Shown here in pieces: positions 27,452-35,252 of a stretch of DNA of 37,657 bases; position 1 is the stretch's first letter; each line of letters starts with the position of its first letter. The stretch is taken from contig JAQWKF010000058.1 in NCBI GenBank assembly GCA_029247985.1, forward strand, positions 1 through 37,657. Reading direction: 5' to 3'. The notes under the pieces are model-generated. The model saw nothing but the letters and a program-made list of their open reading frames with translations, searched no databases and had not been told where the DNA came from. The stretch comes from Flavobacteriaceae bacterium. Its GTDB lineage: Bacteria; Bacteroidota; Bacteroidia; Flavobacteriales; Flavobacteriaceae. Both the position numbers and the translations under genes were made by a program.

Positions 27452-27684
27452 CAGTCGGTATATTTATTTACTTCGTTGTCATAGAATTCAGTTGCGCGCT
27501 CAATCCACAAAGCAACTTCTTCTGTAGCGCTTTCTTTGTCCTCTTTGGCAAAGGTTTCCCACCATTCGAGTTCGTCATTGGCCAAGTTTAGTATAAAGCG
27601 TGGAAACTGTGTGTGTACTACAAAAACAGCATCGGGGTGTTCTGCATTATCTGCAAGTAAAAATGTTGGAATAGTATCAGCCAT
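27451..27684 (-). CDS. Small acidic hypothetical protein (77 aa)
   Basis: I cannot assign a known domain. The protein begins MADTIPTFLLADNAEHPDAVFVVHTQFPRFILNL and is acidic overall. It has a tryptophan pair in ELEWWETFAKEDKE and an amphipathic C-terminal helix (EVALWIERATEFYDNE). There is no signal peptide or membrane helix. Its frame overlaps the MATE gene by 8 nt and its stop shares bases with the PAP2 start, so translation is coupled to both. I recall similar short proteins from other flavobacteria, which supports a real gene, but this is unverified. Confidence 0.7.
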   Translation of the reverse strand: MADTIPTFLLADNAEHPDAVFVVHTQFPRFILNLANDELEWWETFAKEDKESATEEVALWIERATEFYDNEVNKYTD

Positions 27685-29041
27685 ACGTACGTATTAGTTT
27701 AATAGATAAGTACCTAAAGCGAAGATACAACAACAATGAAGATACCACCAGGCCAAGGCATAGACCAATCCAAACACCTCTTGCGCCCATATTTGCTTCT
27801 ATACTCAAGTAAAGCATTATGGGTACACCTATGAGTCCATATGCCAAAAAGGTAATCCAAGTGGGGATACGAACGTCCTGTAAACCCCTTAAACTCCCCA
27901 AAGCGACCACTTGGGCGCCATCAAAAATTTGAAAAAAGGCAGCTATAAACAACAGTGATCCTGCCAGTTCAGCAACTGCAAATGTGTCTAAACCGGTAGT
28001 TGAGTCGAGATATAACCATGGAAGCCATTCGTTAAAAGCAACGAAGAACCCTGCGAAAACAACATCCAACAGCAGTGTGAGCAAGAACACAGATAAAGCT
28101 ATGCGTTTCAATTCACCAAAAGCCCTAAAGCCCTTTTGGTTTCCTACACGAATGGTTGCTGCTACACTCAATCCCATAGCCACCATAAAGGTCATGGAAG
28201 AAAGGTTGAGCGCAATCTGATTGGCTGCTTGGGCATCCTTGCTTAAAAACCCACATACCCAGATGGCAAAAGTAAAAAAACTGACCTCGAAAAACATTTG
28301 AAGAGATGAAGGCAGACCCAATTGCAACAATTGATTTAATTCTTTTTTATACATCCGTTTGGGAACCAACTGCCGTAGGATTGCAGCTGTTCTTGGATCG
28401 CGATAAAGTAATATGACTACAAAAACCAACATGGTCACTCTGGAGGCTAAAGTGCCCACTGCTGCCCCTGTAACACCCCATTTTGGAAATATCCATATCC
28501 CAAAAATGAGCACGTAATTGATTATAACATTTACGACATTAGCCAATACCGTAGCATACATAGAATAGCGGGTAAGCGACATACCGTCTGAAAACTGCTT
28601 AAATGCTTGAAAAATAACAAGAGGCAATAAGGAAACAGCCACCCAGTTTAAGTAGGGAAAAGCCAATGCAACAACCTCAGGCTCTTGTCCCATTTGGAAC
28701 AACAGCGGCTTGGCGATATAAACACCTAGAAAAAGAACGACACCTAGAATGATACAAAGGCGCAACCCCTCATGCAATACCTTTTGTAGGGCATGGGCGT
28801 TTTGTTCGGCATCAGCTTCGGCAATAAGCGGTGTAATGGCTGTTGAGAAACCAATACCGATGGACATGGCGATAAAAACAAAACTGTTACCTAGAGAAAT
28901 AGCTGCCAATTCGGTAGTTCCCAATTGCCCCACCATGATATTATCGACAAATTGTACCAACGTGTGTCCTACCATACCTAACATTACAGGCCAGGCCAAG
29001 CGTAGGTTAGTTTTAAATTCTTTGGTGTATTGTTGGAGCAT
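27677..29041 (-). CDS. MATE family efflux transporter (NorM-like)
   Basis: The protein is a 454-aa multidrug/toxin extruder with about 12 membrane helices in two repeats. It has the NorM-group start RLAWPVMLGMVGHTLVQFVDNIMVGQLGTTELAAISLGNS, with conserved Gln/Asp-rich helix 1, and the second-half equivalent GLPSSLQMFFEVSFFTFAIWVCGFL. It would export cationic compounds in exchange for sodium or protons. It lies 11 nt after the M28 peptidase gene and overlaps the 77-aa gene, so it is part of the minus-strand operon. The substrate cannot be predicted. Confidence 0.92.
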   Translation of the reverse strand: MLQQYTKEFKTNLRLAWPVMLGMVGHTLVQFVDNIMVGQLGTTELAAISLGNSFVFIAMSIGIGFSTAITPLIAEADAEQNAHALQKVLHEGLRLCIILGVVLFLGVYIAKPLLFQMGQEPEVVALAFPYLNWVAVSLLPLVIFQAFKQFSDGMSLTRYSMYATVLANVVNVIINYVLIFGIWIFPKWGVTGAAVGTLASRVTMLVFVVILLYRDPRTAAILRQLVPKRMYKKELNQLLQLGLPSSLQMFFEVSFFTFAIWVCGFLSKDAQAANQIALNLSSMTFMVAMGLSVAATIRVGNQKGFRAFGELKRIALSVFLLTLLLDVVFAGFFVAFNEWLPWLYLDSTTGLDTFAVAELAGSLLFIAAFFQIFDGAQVVALGSLRGLQDVRIPTWITFLAYGLIGVPIMLYLSIEANMGARGVWIGLCLGLVVSSLLLYLRFRYLSIKLIRTYG

Positions 29042-29052
29042 TATTGAGGTTG

Positions 29053-30456
29053 TTAACGCGCAAAAGTATTGTCAGATGGTACAGCCAACCCATACATATC
29101 GTATAAATATATGAGCGAAGTCATGGTTGCTGCACCAAGCTCAAGTTCTCTTTTGTTTACGGCGTCAAAGGTGTCATTTTCAGCATGATGATGATCAAAA
29201 TAGCGCTGGGAGTCAGGACGAAGACCCGCCAATACATTGTATTTGTTTTTTAGAGGTCTGATGTCAGCCCCGCTTCCACCCTGTTCAAAATAGTGAATTA
29301 AGTAGGGCTTAAACAAAGGTTTCCAGGACTCAATTTGTGCAAATTCTTCGTCTGAGCAATTAAATGAAAAACCGCGCGGGGTAAAACCGCCTGCATCAGA
29401 TTCAAGAGCAAAAATATGTCGTTCTCCTGTCAACAGTGCATTGTCGGCATAGGCATTCCCGCCTCTAAGTCCGTTTTCCTCATTCATAAACAAAACGACT
29501 CGTATGGTACGCTTTGGTTTATAACCCGTGGCTTTAAACAAGCGTAATACCTCCATAGACTGTACTACTCCTGCCCCATCGTCATGAGCGCCATCCCCTA
29601 AATCCCACGAATCCAAGTGACCGCCTACTACTATAATTTCTTTTGGAAATTCACTTCCCGTAATCTCGCCTATAACGTTGTGTGACCAGACATCAGGGTA
29701 CGTTTTACATTGTTGACGAAACAAAAACTTAAGCTTGGGCTCAAGTTTTAAAAGCTTACTTAATTTTTCAGCTGCATTGGTACTAATAGCAGCCGCAGGT
29801 ATACGTTTAGATACCTCTTGGTCACCATAGCTCATGGCTCCTGTATGTGGAAGATCGTCCAAGCGTAAGTTCATTGAACGCACAATGACGCCGACAGCTC
29901 CATACGCGCTTGCCTCTTTAGCTCCACTATAACGCTGATCAACACAACCAGAATAAGCTTGAAAAGTACTGATCAGGTTGGCTTGCATAGGTCGGTTAAA
30001 GAAAACTATTTTTCCTTCAATTTGTTCCCTACCCAAAGCTTTGAGCTCCTCTATACCTTGCACTTCAACAACAAATGCTTTTAATCCAACAGAAGGTGTC
30101 GCAACAGAACCACCAAGGGCAGTTATGGGCACATTAAAGGTTACACCGGGTGCTGTTTCTATAAGTGCAAACTCTTTTGCACCCCTTACCCACTTGGGAA
30201 CTTTAACGGGTTGTAAATAAACACGATCTAGACCCAAGGCATCCAACTCTGCTTTGGTCCAAGCCACAGCACGCTCTGCACCCAATGAACCGGACAAACG
30301 ACTGCCTATTCGATTGGTCAAATAATCTAGCCATTCGTAAGCTTGTCCATTCAACAATGAAGTGTCAAAAAATGTTTTGAGTTGTTTCTTATCTGAGGAA
30401 TTTGGTTGGGCATGTAGCGCAACACTTAAAAAGAGAAAAAAGATAATTCTTAACAT
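29053..30456 (-). CDS. Secreted M28 family zinc peptidase
   Basis: This 467-aa exported aminopeptidase/carboxypeptidase-like enzyme has a signal peptide (MLRIIFFLFLSVALHAQ). A PA-like inserted domain occupies roughly residues 130-250. The M28 zinc core includes VVGGHLDSWDLGDGAHDDGAGVV (His and Asp ligands), FMNEENGLRGG (catalytic Glu pair), LESDAGGFTP and a late DHHHAENDTFDAVNKREL with the last His. The enzyme should act in the periplasm or outside the cell on peptides. It has no T9SS sorting domain. Its gene follows the NtrC-like regulator by 9 nt. Confidence 0.92.
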   Translation of the reverse strand: MLRIIFFLFLSVALHAQPNSSDKKQLKTFFDTSLLNGQAYEWLDYLTNRIGSRLSGSLGAERAVAWTKAELDALGLDRVYLQPVKVPKWVRGAKEFALIETAPGVTFNVPITALGGSVATPSVGLKAFVVEVQGIEELKALGREQIEGKIVFFNRPMQANLISTFQAYSGCVDQRYSGAKEASAYGAVGVIVRSMNLRLDDLPHTGAMSYGDQEVSKRIPAAAISTNAAEKLSKLLKLEPKLKFLFRQQCKTYPDVWSHNVIGEITGSEFPKEIIVVGGHLDSWDLGDGAHDDGAGVVQSMEVLRLFKATGYKPKRTIRVVLFMNEENGLRGGNAYADNALLTGERHIFALESDAGGFTPRGFSFNCSDEEFAQIESWKPLFKPYLIHYFEQGGSGADIRPLKNKYNVLAGLRPDSQRYFDHHHAENDTFDAVNKRELELGAATMTSLIYLYDMYGLAVPSDNTFAR

Positions 30457-30465
30457 CGATGAAAT

Positions 30466-31611
30466 TTATGAAAGGGTATATGTTGATACATCTTGCGCGG
30501 ATATTTGATGTCCACCCAAAATATGTAATCGCTCAATAAAATTACGCAATTGCCGAATGTTACCTGTCCAATCCATTTTTTGCAGTGCAACAACGGCTTC
30601 AGGAAGGAGTTCCTTATTTGGTGTTAAAAGGGATAAAAAATGATCTGCCAAAAGAGGAATGTCATCTCTTCTGTTGTTCAAAGCAGGCACATGAATTTCT
30701 ATCACAGCTAACCGATGGTACAAGTCTTCACGAAAGCGATTATGAGCAATCTCCTCTCTAATGTTTTTATTGGTAGCAGCAATAACACGAACATCCACCG
30801 CAATGGTTTTAGCACTACCAACCCGTTGGATTTTGTGTTCTTCTAAGGCACGTAAAACTTTGGCTTGTGCAGCAAGACTCATGTCTCCTATTTCATCTAA
30901 AAACAGTGTACCGCCTTGTGCCTGTTCAAAAGTCCCCTTGCGATCTTTGTGGGCAGAAGTAAACGCGCCTTTTATATGCCCAAAGAGTTCACTTTCTATT
31001 AGTTCTGTGGGAATTGCGGCACAATTGACTTCTACAAATGGTGCGCTGGAACGATCACTTTTAAAATGCAATGCTCTTGCAACCAATTCTTTACCGCTAC
31101 CATTAGGGCCTTGAATCATTACCCGCGCCATAGTTGGCGCTACCTTTTCAACCATGTTGTGAATGGCTTGAATAGCTTCAGAATTCCCAATCATGGTGTA
31201 CTGCTTGGGAACAGTAGTACTTTTGGTCTTTTTATTAGGTGAAGTATTCTTCTGAAGTGCAGCATTGACTGTTTGTAGCAGGTGATTTAAGTCAGGTGGT
31301 TTTGAAATGTAATCATAAGCGCCCATACGCATCGCCTTTACGGCAGTTGCTAAATCCCCGTGGCCTGATATCATCACAACTGCTGATTGTGGAGATACTT
31401 TTTGAATATGCTCCAACACCTCAAGACCGTCTTTTTTTGGCATTTTAATGTCACATAATATAAGGTCGTATGCCTGTGCGTCCACCATTGATATGGCTTC
31501 TACACCATTGGCGGCCTCACTTACGTTGATGTTTTTGTCGACATCAATAAGTATCTTATGCAATACACGACGAATGTTTGCCTCGTCCTCTACAATTAAA
31601 ATTTCTGCCAT
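30466..31611 (-). CDS. NtrC-type sigma-54 response regulator without DNA-binding domain
   Basis: The 381-aa protein combines a receiver domain (~1-120; acidic pocket VEDE, phospho-acceptor Asp in LILCDIKMP, KP near 105) with an AAA+ activator domain (~140-370; Walker A GPNGSGKE, Walker B TLFLDEIGD, arginine-finger region FREDLYHRL). The sigma-54 contact loop reads GAFTSA instead of GAFTGA. The protein ends at HQISAQDVSTYTLS right after the AAA+ lid, so the usual Fis-type HTH is missing; my memory is that this form is common in Bacteroidota. It starts one base after the mscS stop codon. No histidine kinase is in the window, so the signal is unknown. Confidence 0.9.
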   Translation of the reverse strand: MAEILIVEDEANIRRVLHKILIDVDKNINVSEAANGVEAISMVDAQAYDLILCDIKMPKKDGLEVLEHIQKVSPQSAVVMISGHGDLATAVKAMRMGAYDYISKPPDLNHLLQTVNAALQKNTSPNKKTKSTTVPKQYTMIGNSEAIQAIHNMVEKVAPTMARVMIQGPNGSGKELVARALHFKSDRSSAPFVEVNCAAIPTELIESELFGHIKGAFTSAHKDRKGTFEQAQGGTLFLDEIGDMSLAAQAKVLRALEEHKIQRVGSAKTIAVDVRVIAATNKNIREEIAHNRFREDLYHRLAVIEIHVPALNNRRDDIPLLADHFLSLLTPNKELLPEAVVALQKMDWTGNIRQLRNFIERLHILGGHQISAQDVSTYTLS

Positions 31612-32430
31612 TTAGTTGGATGTATGTATCACGCGTTGTGGGAAAGGTATCTCTATATCATTGATTCTCAATGCTTTTTCAATAGCAAATCTAATATCAG
31701 ACTTAATCATGGCGCCTTTGAATGCGTTTTCAGTAAATACAACCAACGTAAAGTCTAGACTGCTATCTCCAAAATCTTGAAACAAAAGTATGGGATCTTT
31801 TTTCTTGCTTGCGTCTGGGTGCTGTGCTGCAATCTCCAATACTACTTTCTTGAATTTTTCCACATCAGTACCATATGCCACACCCACATTTATAGATTCC
31901 CCAGTGACTTTATCGTTCTCCGTCCAATTAAAAAGTGTTGTAGTCAAATACTTGTGGTTGGGAATGACCAGTACCTTATTGTCACGAGTAACAGCTCTAG
32001 TGGTACGCAGTGTTATATTTTCAACACGTCCAATCTTCCCATCGAGCTCAATAATATCGCCTACGTGAACGGTTTGATCTATTAAAATAAAGATACCTGA
32101 AATGATATCTTGAAAAAAGGTTTGCAAAGCAAAACCAACACCTACCAATAAGGCGGCTGATGCGGCTAAAAGCGCGTTTAGGTTGACCCCTGCATTTTGC
32201 AAAGCAAGCAACACAATTACCGTATAAAGCGAGTAGTTAAAGAATGAAAAGACAGGTTTGAATTTTCCTTTGCGCTCATCAGATAATTTGCGAGTTAGTA
32301 ATTTGCGCACAAAGCGCATGGTAAAGTATAGGGCAATGATTAGTAAAACCATAACCAAAAAAGAACCGACGCTCATTTGAGCATCGCCTATACCAATATT
32401 ATATTGAAAGATTGATTTGATTTTTTCCAT
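31612..32430 (-). CDS. mscS: Small-conductance mechanosensitive channel, MscS family
   Basis: MscS-like channels open on membrane tension to release solutes during osmotic downshock. The 272-aa protein has three membrane helices. The third, pore-lining one reads ALLAASAALLVGVGFALQTFFQDIISGIFIL, with the Ala/Gly-rich packing pattern, followed by the beta domain (VHVGDIIELDGKIGRVENITLRTTRAVTRDNKVLVIPNHKY) and a C-terminal alpha/beta domain. The length matches E. coli MscS. It is the first gene of the run mscS - regulator - M28 - MATE - 77 aa - PAP2; the stop is immediately followed by the regulator's ATG. A terminator for dnaJ lies upstream. Confidence 0.93.
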   Translation of the reverse strand: MEKIKSIFQYNIGIGDAQMSVGSFLVMVLLIIALYFTMRFVRKLLTRKLSDERKGKFKPVFSFFNYSLYTVIVLLALQNAGVNLNALLAASAALLVGVGFALQTFFQDIISGIFILIDQTVHVGDIIELDGKIGRVENITLRTTRAVTRDNKVLVIPNHKYLTTTLFNWTENDKVTGESINVGVAYGTDVEKFKKVVLEIAAQHPDASKKKDPILLFQDFGDSSLDFTLVVFTENAFKGAMIKSDIRFAIEKALRINDIEIPFPQRVIHTSN

Positions 32431-32456
32431 ACTCTAATATAGACAAAATACTTGCT

Positions 32457-32491
32457 AAAAAAAGAAAACCCACCCTCAAAAAGAGGATGGG
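32457..32491 (-). terminator. Intrinsic terminator after dnaJ
   Basis: On the minus strand CCCATCCTC - TTTTT loop - GAGGGTGGG pairs over 9 bp with one G-U pair, followed by TTTTCTTTTTTT. On the plus strand the stem would contain a C-A mismatch, so it works best for minus-strand transcripts from grpE-dnaJ. Confidence 0.85.
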
Positions 32492-32580
32492 AAAAAATTG
32501 CTATGAAAAAGAAAAATAACTATAGATAAATCTATCGTTGCTTCAAATATATAAACTTTATGAATACAAATCTCATAAAA

Positions 32581-33690
32581 TCATGAAAACATGTCCTTTA
32601 CCTTATCAAAAAATGATTTATGACTAGATTTTGGACTAGGTTTAAAATTGTCGTGTGTAGCCTGTTGTTCAAAAAATTGTTTTTGCTCTTTAGTCAACTG
32701 TTCAGGTGTCCAAACATTGACATGAACCAACATATCTCCCGTACCGTAATGGTTAAGACTTGGGATGCCCTTGCCTTTTAATCGTAAGATTTTACCTGAT
32801 TGTATACCAGACTCTAATTTAATACGCACAGAGCCTCCGACCGTATCAATTTCTTTGTAGGTACCCAATACAGCTTCAGACAAAGAAATGTATAAATCAA
32901 AATGAAGATTGTTGCCCTCACGCTTGAGCGTGGGGTGGTCCTTTACGGTGATTTGCACGATCATATCTCCAGAAATTCCTTGACCAGGCGCTTCATTTCC
33001 TTTACCAGAAACCTTTAGCTGCATGCCATCCTCAACACCTGCAGGAATTTTAATGGATACCGTTTCTTCTTCTGATATCATACCATAACTGTCAGCTCCT
33101 GCAGGACGATGACGAAGGGTTTGACCAGCACCATTACAAGCAGTACAGGTTGTAGCAGACTGCATACGACCCAAAATAGTATTGGTAATACGCATGGTTT
33201 GACCTGAACCTTGACAGGTTTTACAGGTCGAATAACTAACACCAGGTGCTTGCTTTTTGCGTTTTACTTTAATTTTTTTCTCAACACCAAGCACCATTTC
33301 TTCGAGAGTTAAGCTTACCTTAACACGAAGGTTGGTTCCCTTGGTGCGGCGCTGTCCGCCTCCTCCAAAGCCACCAAAACCACCACCGAAAGCACTACCA
33401 AAAATATCCCCAAACTGACTGAAAATATCGTCCATATTCATGCCACCGCCACCAAAGCCTTGGCTGCCATCAAATGCGGCATGACCGTAATTGTCATACT
33501 TGGCGCGTTTTTGTTCATCGCCTAGCACTTCATACGCCTCTGCTGCGGCTTTAAATTTCTTTTCAGCTTCCGCATCCCCAGGGTTTTTATCGGGGTGGTG
33601 GGCAATCGCTTTTTTGCGATATGCCTTTTTAATTTCAGCAGCTGAAGCAGACTTGCTGACGCCTAGTATGTCGTAATAATCTTCTTTCAT
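32581..33690 (-). CDS. dnaJ: Chaperone DnaJ with a shortened zinc region
   Basis: DnaJ delivers clients to DnaK and stimulates its ATPase. The J domain (~1-70) has the HPD motif in [12 protein letters not shown] Gly/Phe-rich region (~75-115) and the substrate-binding C-terminal domains follow ([44 protein letters not shown]). The central zinc region shows only two CxxCxGxG motifs, CKTCQGSG and CTACNGAG, where E. coli DnaJ has four. This would bind one zinc ion instead of two. The deletion is clean and in frame. dnaJ follows grpE by 2 nt, and a strong terminator closes the operon. dnaK is not here. Confidence 0.94.
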   Translation of the reverse strand: MKEDYYDILGVSKSASAAEIKKAYRKKAIAHHPDKNPGDAEAEKKFKAAAEAYEVLGDEQKRAKYDNYGHAAFDGSQGFGGGGMNMDDIFSQFGDIFGSAFGGGFGGFGGGGQRRTKGTNLRVKVSLTLEEMVLGVEKKIKVKRKKQAPGVSYSTCKTCQGSGQTMRITNTILGRMQSATTCTACNGAGQTLRHRPAGADSYGMISEEETVSIKIPAGVEDGMQLKVSGKGNEAPGQGISGDMIVQITVKDHPTLKREGNNLHFDLYISLSEAVLGTYKEIDTVGGSVRIKLESGIQSGKILRLKGKGIPSLNHYGTGDMLVHVNVWTPEQLTKEQKQFFEQQATHDNFKPSPKSSHKSFFDKVKDMFS

Positions 33691-33692
33691 AA

Positions 33693-34211
33693 CTATTGTG
33701 CCACCACTACCTTGGGGTAACGGATAATTAAATCGCCCAGTTTATATCCAGAAGCTACAACATCAATGATGCTACCTTTTGGGTGGTCATCTGAAGCGGG
33801 CAACTGGGTTATGGCCTCATGAAGTTCTGCATCAAAAACTGCCTTGGGCGCAATCTCCATTTTAGTTAGCCCTTGCTGTTTTAAGGTGTCAAAGAATTTA
33901 TTGTAAATAAGTTGAATACCTGTGAGCTTATCATCTGCTTTATCCAGTTCGGAAAGCGCACGCTCAAAGTCGTCTAAAACAGGCAGCAATGCTACCATGA
34001 CCTCTTGAGAAGCTGTTTTGAACAGCTCGATTCGTTCTTTGGCTGTGCGTTTTTTATAGTTTTTAAACTCGGCAAACAAACGTAAAAACTTGTTTTTCTC
34101 CGCTTCTAAAGCTTCTTGGTTTTCAAGAAGTTCGTTGCGCTCAACAACGGACTCTTGTGCCTCTTGCTTTACCTCTTTTTGTGCTGTTTTTTTTTCCTTT
34201 TTGGCAGCCAT
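33693..34211 (-). CDS. grpE: Nucleotide exchange factor GrpE
   Basis: GrpE releases ADP from DnaK. The 172-aa protein has a charged N-terminal tail, a long coiled coil (~30-100: [61 protein letters not shown], with the conserved [10 protein letters not shown] and [10 protein letters not shown]), and the C-terminal beta domain containing [11 protein letters not shown] and [23 protein letters not shown] chose ATG 34211 (MAAKKEKKT) over 34247 because the latter lies upstream of the predicted transcript start. A full promoter with an overlapping palindrome precedes it. Confidence 0.95.
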   Translation of the reverse strand: MAAKKEKKTAQKEVKQEAQESVVERNELLENQEALEAEKNKFLRLFAEFKNYKKRTAKERIELFKTASQEVMVALLPVLDDFERALSELDKADDKLTGIQLIYNKFFDTLKQQGLTKMEIAPKAVFDAELHEAITQLPASDDHPKGSIIDVVASGYKLGDLIIRYPKVVVAQ

Positions 34212-34232
34212 AATCGTTTTTAAAGTATGTGG

Positions 34233-34271
34233 CAAAAGTACTGCCAAAAAAACTTCTATGTCAAAATGACA
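34233..34271 (-). promoter_or_regulatory. grpE-dnaJ promoter with TGTCA-N3-TGACA palindrome
   Basis: On the minus strand TTTG (34262-34265) is followed after 21 nt by an exact TACTTTTG (34233-34240), 21 nt before the grpE ATG. The -33 element lies inside a perfect 5+3+5 palindrome TGTCA-TTT-TGACA (34259-34271), a plausible operator. It does not resemble the CIRCE element of HrcA. Confidence 0.55.
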
Positions 34272-35189
34272 CTACTTTTTTGAGTTAAGGGGTAATAAAT
34301 CTTGAAGCGCCTCTTGAATTGTAGGGAAAACAAAAGAAAATCCTTGTTCTTGCACGTGGGCACTGGAAACACGAATACTGTCAAAAAGTATGCTGGCCAT
34401 TTTCCCCATGGCCAACTTTATTAAAAAAGCAGGAATACCAGGCAGCCATTGGGGCATTTTGTATTGCCTTGAAATAGCCTTAACCAACTGTTTTTGAGTG
34501 ATTGGATTTGGCGACACAGCATTATAGGTTCCGGGGTGATTCATAGCAAACATAAATAAGTGAACCAAGTCTTGAATGTGAATCCAAGACTGCCATTGCT
34601 TTCCAGAACCAAACCATGCGCCCAAACCAAATGAAGCAGGTGTTGCTAATGGGATTAGTGCGCCACCAGAACGTGCCAAAACCAAACCAATTCTTATTTT
34701 ACTGATGTGCGTAACATAAGGCGCTATTGCTTCTACTTGTTGTTCCCATGCAGCCACGACCTCGCCAGTAAAGGAATCCGAAACTTTGGTGTCATTCTCA
34801 TTATAGGTTTTATCAAAATCTGAAGGATAAAGACCAACAGCTGATGCGCTTATAAAATGTGAAACGCTGTGATTGGGATTGTTTTTGAGCGCATTTTGAA
34901 TGAGCTGGGTTCCGGTTACACGGCTATCAAAAATGGCTTTTTTATTTTTTTTTGTCCATCGCTGATTGATTTTAGCGCCTGCCAGGCTGATGATTACGTC
35001 AACTCCATCAAGTACTTTTGTGTCTAAAACACCCTTGCTAGGGCTCCAATAGTATGTTTTAATACGGGCTGAAACAGGATTTGAATGCTTGCTTGTAGAG
35101 AGTGTTGAAATGCGATAATCCCTTTGTTTCAAGGCATATATGAGCGATCTACCAACCAATCCACTAGCACCTGTTATGAGAATATGCAT
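34272..35189 (-). CDS. TIGR01777 family NAD-dependent epimerase/dehydratase-like protein
   Basis: This 305-aa extended-SDR protein of the TIGR01777 (SDR39U1, YfcH-like) family has a nucleotide-binding start HILITGASGLVGRSLIYAL and DVIISLAGAKINQRWTKKNKKAIFDSRVTGTQLI, which is typical for the family. FISASAVGLYP replaces the classic YxxxK region, and GLVLARSGGALIPL with WQSWIHIQDLVHLFMFAM and YNAVSPNPITQKQLV complete it. The catalytic reaction is unknown. The stop lies about 60 nt upstream of grpE, before its promoter. At the other end the gene is divergent from ilvE, 63 nt away. Confidence 0.9.
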   Translation of the reverse strand: MHILITGASGLVGRSLIYALKQRDYRISTLSTSKHSNPVSARIKTYYWSPSKGVLDTKVLDGVDVIISLAGAKINQRWTKKNKKAIFDSRVTGTQLIQNALKNNPNHSVSHFISASAVGLYPSDFDKTYNENDTKVSDSFTGEVVAAWEQQVEAIAPYVTHISKIRIGLVLARSGGALIPLATPASFGLGAWFGSGKQWQSWIHIQDLVHLFMFAMNHPGTYNAVSPNPITQKQLVKAISRQYKMPQWLPGIPAFLIKLAMGKMASILFDSIRVSSAHVQEQGFSFVFPTIQEALQDLLPLNSKK

Positions 35190-35220
35190 CTTTTTTTTGG
35201 TAAATTTAAGCTACCTAGAA

Positions 35221-35248
35221 TTGTGCACCCAAGATTTTTATACTTTTG
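35221..35248 (+). promoter_or_regulatory. Promoter for ilvE, abutting the start codon
   Basis: TTG (35221-35223), 17 nt, then an exact TACTTTTG (35241-35248). The box ends 4 nt before the GTG at 35253, so transcription should start at or next to the start codon and the mRNA would be leaderless. Confidence 0.5.
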
Positions 35249-35252
35249 TTGT

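Noticed and set aside
26891-32430. The mscS-regulator-peptidase-MATE-PAP2 run as a novel defence or secretion system
   Set aside because: It has no nuclease, toxin or sensor module, and every named member is a common housekeeping or envelope family; tight packing alone does not make it a system.
35124-35252. N-terminal extension of IlvE as in the ORF track
   Set aside because: It lies antisense inside the epimerase gene and across the ilvE promoter; the residues have no counterpart in the enzyme family.
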